From: Qipengyuania vulgaris
GTDB taxonomy: Bacteria > Pseudomonadota > Alphaproteobacteria > Sphingomonadales > Sphingomonadaceae
NCBI GenBank assembly: GCA_000756795.1
Contig: CCSI01000002.1
Span: 458,998 to 522,997, forward strand
Reading direction: 5' to 3'
DNA length: 64,000 nucleotides
Shown here: one piece after another, positions 61,805 through 64,000 of the stretch
How positions within the stretch are numbered: position 1 is the stretch's first letter
Layout: each line of letters begins with the position of its first letter
Program-made: the position numbers and the translations under genes
The notes under the pieces: model-generated
Told to the model about the DNA's origin: nothing
Databases searched by the model: none
What the model saw: the letters and a program-made list of their open reading frames with translations, nothing else

Positions 61805-63061
61805 CTACGCGCAGAGCGCAGGAAGCCACGTCTGATTTTTCAGCTTCCGTCTGTTTATGTAGGCGTCCACAACATCGCCGACACATACATACTGACACAA
61901 AACTGGTGCGAAGCCTGGGGCAGCCGAAGCACTAGGCAGCATAAATTCGATTTTTTCGAAGGGTTCGCGACCCGTTTTTTCTGCGGGAAACACGAATGCG
62001 TTGACTACACGGTCGGGAGCGACCCTTCCTGTTGCTTCGACGGCTCTTTGGTAGACGAATTGTTTCGAGATATCTTGCACTCGCGGTGAGTAACCTGTTG
62101 AAGTGGCACGGTAGTATTTCGCGTCGAGGATGACCGTAAACTCGCCGCAGCCTGCCACGATGTCCGTTTCCATTCCGCGAATTTGCTCCGGCCTGCCCCC
62201 AACTCGAAAATATGTGGGGACTGGGAGCCTGCGATTCCACGCTCTGTCGACGTTCGGGATGGTCTCACGGAGCATTACCTCCCATAGTGCGGAGAAATCT
62301 GAAATGCCGCAGTATACCTCGCCAGTCCCAGTTTCCGCAGACTGCTCGAGATATGCCAGAAGCATGCCCACAAGATTTATGGCGCGGCTCTCGTAAAGGC
62401 TTCGTCTTGCCTGCTTCAAAAGTCTGGCCCAGTGTTCGCGCGGCCATTGTGCCAGCGGAGCCGGCCGGGGTATCTCGCGGTTGCCGAAATAGGGTGAGAG
62501 CCACCACCCGTGTGTCTTACCGATTTCGGCGATGATCTGTTCCTGTATTCGCGCGACTGTATTTGTCGCCAGCGAAGAATAGCGGACCGACGAAATCTCG
62601 CAGTAGACAGGGGATCCGTTCGATGCGGGAAAAGCTGTTTGAGTTTTGACTGTTCGCGCCCAGTCAGGCTTGCCATCACGAACCGTCCTCTGCTTTTCTC
62701 TCGTTGAGTAAAGGCCGTGGTCTCGGAAGTCGTTGGCGAGCGCGGCAAGGAGCGCTGCCAGCGTTGTCGATTCCCGTCCGCGACCCTCGCCGTCGCGCCT
62801 GTTCTCCTCCGAGAACCTAACGATGGCTCGCATCAGCTTGCTGGCTAACTCTAATCTCGAGGTCTCTTCGGTCGGTGAGCCGTGCGGCAAGAAGAAGACG
62901 GTTCCGGCCCCGTGCGCTTTGGCGATACCGACCCATGCAACTGTTTCATGACCGTTCTCCATCATCGCCGGCCAGCGACTGGTCAACGCCTTTGTTACCT
63001 CGGGCTGCAAGCGCTCCAGTTCGTTCTTGACAGTCCGGTCGGGCAGAAACTCGATGTTCAC
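61805..63061 (-). CDS. LlaJI/McrC-family restriction endonuclease subunit
   Basis: The 418-residue protein resembles the McrC-like partner of an AAA+ McrB protein. A PD-(D/E)XK site is seen near the C-terminal part: METDIVAGCG with D300, ILDAKYY with D313 and K315, and DISKQFVYQRA downstream (QxxxY). The N-terminal part (about 240 residues) would contact DNA or McrB. The GTG start overlaps the McrB stop (GTGA), so translation is coupled. In LlaJI-type systems the nuclease cuts DNA after the McrB partner translocates. Whether it acts on methylated DNA is unknown. Confidence 0.85.
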   Translation of the reverse strand: MNIEFLPDRTVKNELERLQPEVTKALTSRWPAMMENGHETVAWVGIAKAHGAGTVFFLPHGSPTEETSRLELASKLMRAIVRFSEENRRDGEGRGRESTTLAALLAALANDFRDHGLYSTREKQRTVRDGKPDWARTVKTQTAFPASNGSPVYCEISSVRYSSLATNTVARIQEQIIAEIGKTHGWWLSPYFGNREIPRPAPLAQWPREHWARLLKQARRSLYESRAINLVGMLLAYLEQSAETGTGEVYCGISDFSALWEVMLRETIPNVDRAWNRRLPVPTYFRVGGRPEQIRGMETDIVAGCGEFTVILDAKYYRATSTGYSPRVQDISKQFVYQRAVEATGRVAPDRVVNAFVFPAEKTGREPFEKIEFMLPSASAAPGFAPVLCQYVCVGDVVDAYINRRKLKNQTWLPALCA

Positions 63062-64000
63062 GGTGTGGGAACGCCATTCACATCAGAGGCAATATTTTCT
63101 GGCTCCTCTTTCTGAAAAAATGCAAGAAATTCGTCAGAGAAGACCTGTTTGTCCTGTGACATCCTGCTGTCGAGATCGCCATATGTCCTGACGCTGCCAT
63201 GAAAGAGTGCCTTGTCCTGGTGGTGGCGCAAGAGATCATCCCACAGATAGATAAGGAGCTTGCCGGGAAGCTGACCATCTTCAAGGTCCTGCTCGTCAAC
63301 GAAGCGGGGACCAATGAGCCGGTCCTCGTCAACCTTGATGTCCGATACGAGGAAGCCGTTCAGCGCTTGCACGAAAGTGCGCCAGTCTGTCGTCTTTTTT
63401 GCGGATCCTATGACGTATCACAGGCGCCTTCATATAGTCGATTGCGAGATAGTGCTGTCGCCAGCGCCGGCGGAACGCAGTGTCCAAGGGGTATACCCCT
63501 TGGTCAGCCGAGTTCATCGTCGCAAGGATCCAGAGGTTCGACGGCAGTGCCAGTCGTTTTGCGTTGGAGCCGGCTTTCTCCCCGAACCATTTTTCGAACT
63601 CGGGCGAAGGGAAATCGACTTCGTAACAACTGCTGCCGTCCGGATTGCGGTCCAAGAGTTGAAAGAGCTCACCGAAGACAGCGGCAGCAACTGCGCGATT
63701 GAGCTCTTCGATTACCAAATAGACCTTCTTGCCGGGATTTGCCCATGCACACGCGACAGCTCGGGCGAAAGGCCCAGGGCGAAAGGCATAGGTTACCTTA
63801 CCCTTGTTATTGATGCCCGGTTTCAGCGTGCCTGCGAAGTCGCTGTTCTGCATGTCCGGATGAAAGACCGTGACAAAATGCGGATCGGTAGCCTTGTCAA
63901 TCTTCTGCCAGACTTCGTAGCTCTTGCCGGTTCCCGGAGCCCCGTAGAAGAGTGCGTTTTCGCCGCCCTCGATGCGGTCTTCACTGGGGGCGGAGGTGTC
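63058..64000 (-). pseudogene. McrB-like AAA+ ATPase, N-terminus outside the window and interrupted by a frameshift
   Basis: From the window end the reverse strand reads ENALFYGAPGTGKSYEVWQKI (Walker A), VYLVIEELNRA (Walker B), and WILATMNSADQGVYPLDTAFRRRW, the McrB signature of this AAA+ branch. After DYMKAPVIRHRIRKK the frame goes on to stop (at 63329), but the expected C-terminal part (TTDWRTFVQALNGFLVSDI to the end) is present in the +1 frame. The change falls at the run of six T at 63395-63400 (+ strand); five would restore one frame. A sequencing error is possible; if real, the protein is truncated. Confidence 0.8.

Overview
The window is a GC-rich alphaproteobacterial chromosome segment, most likely from the order Sphingomonadales, family Erythrobacteraceae. 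This is inferred from the gene set and gene order: the mutM / ubiE-ubiB-coaBC-dut block, a fused pabB-pabC, yebC-ruvC, FzlA-like, PhaZ and LytTR/DUF2306 genes. Signal peptides, lipoprotein boxes, LolA and ubiquinone genes fit a Gram-negative aerobe. The taxonomic assignment was not tested by any search.

Positions 1-55,000 are dense core genome. 1-5,100: HerA-like ATPase (cut by the window edge), folate pabBC, an RluA-type synthase, ArfB, ribosomal protein L33 and a LolA-like protein. 5,100-12,300: xth, ribA, an acetyltransferase, psd, a DksA-type zinc finger protein, a stomatin-like/ribbon-helix-helix pair and recQ. 12,300-20,300: small acidic lipoproteins, an acyl-CoA dehydrogenase / CoA-transferase / thiolase operon, ppk2, phenylalanine hydroxylase and uppP. 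20,500-31,600: an M13 peptidase, an ABC exporter, PHA depolymerase with a likely PhaR operator, a GIY-YIG gene between perfect inverted repeats, the glutathione-dependent formaldehyde detoxification cluster and an FzlA-like gene. 31,600-38,500: mutM, ubiE, ubiB, coaBC with a very long acidic linker, and dut. 38,500-55,000: yebC, ruvC, a GDPD, ubiG, lysC, a LytTR/DUF2306 divergent pair, purT, purU, hydrolases, a paraslipin/NfeD pair and an NDUFA9-like dehydrogenase.

At 55,198-55,284 there is a tRNA-Leu(CAG). Everything to its right looks like a genomic island: lower GC, an unknown gene, a P4-type tyrosine integrase with an overlapping excisionase-like gene, a divergent XRE-type regulator with an array of palindromic operators, two genes I do not recognise, a roughly 400-bp stretch packed with palindromes, and finally a convergently placed restriction cassette. 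The cassette is a McrB-like AAA+ ATPase (partial and frameshifted), a LlaJI/McrC-like PD-(D/E)XK nuclease translationally coupled to it, and a third protein with its own PD-(D/E)XK-like signature. The right end of the island lies outside the window.

The most interesting unexplained items are the three-gene restriction cassette with its unknown third member, the palindrome-rich noncoding stretch of the island, the GIY-YIG unit with 29-bp inverted repeats, the acidic linker in CoaBC, and a structured intergenic transcript candidate before xth.
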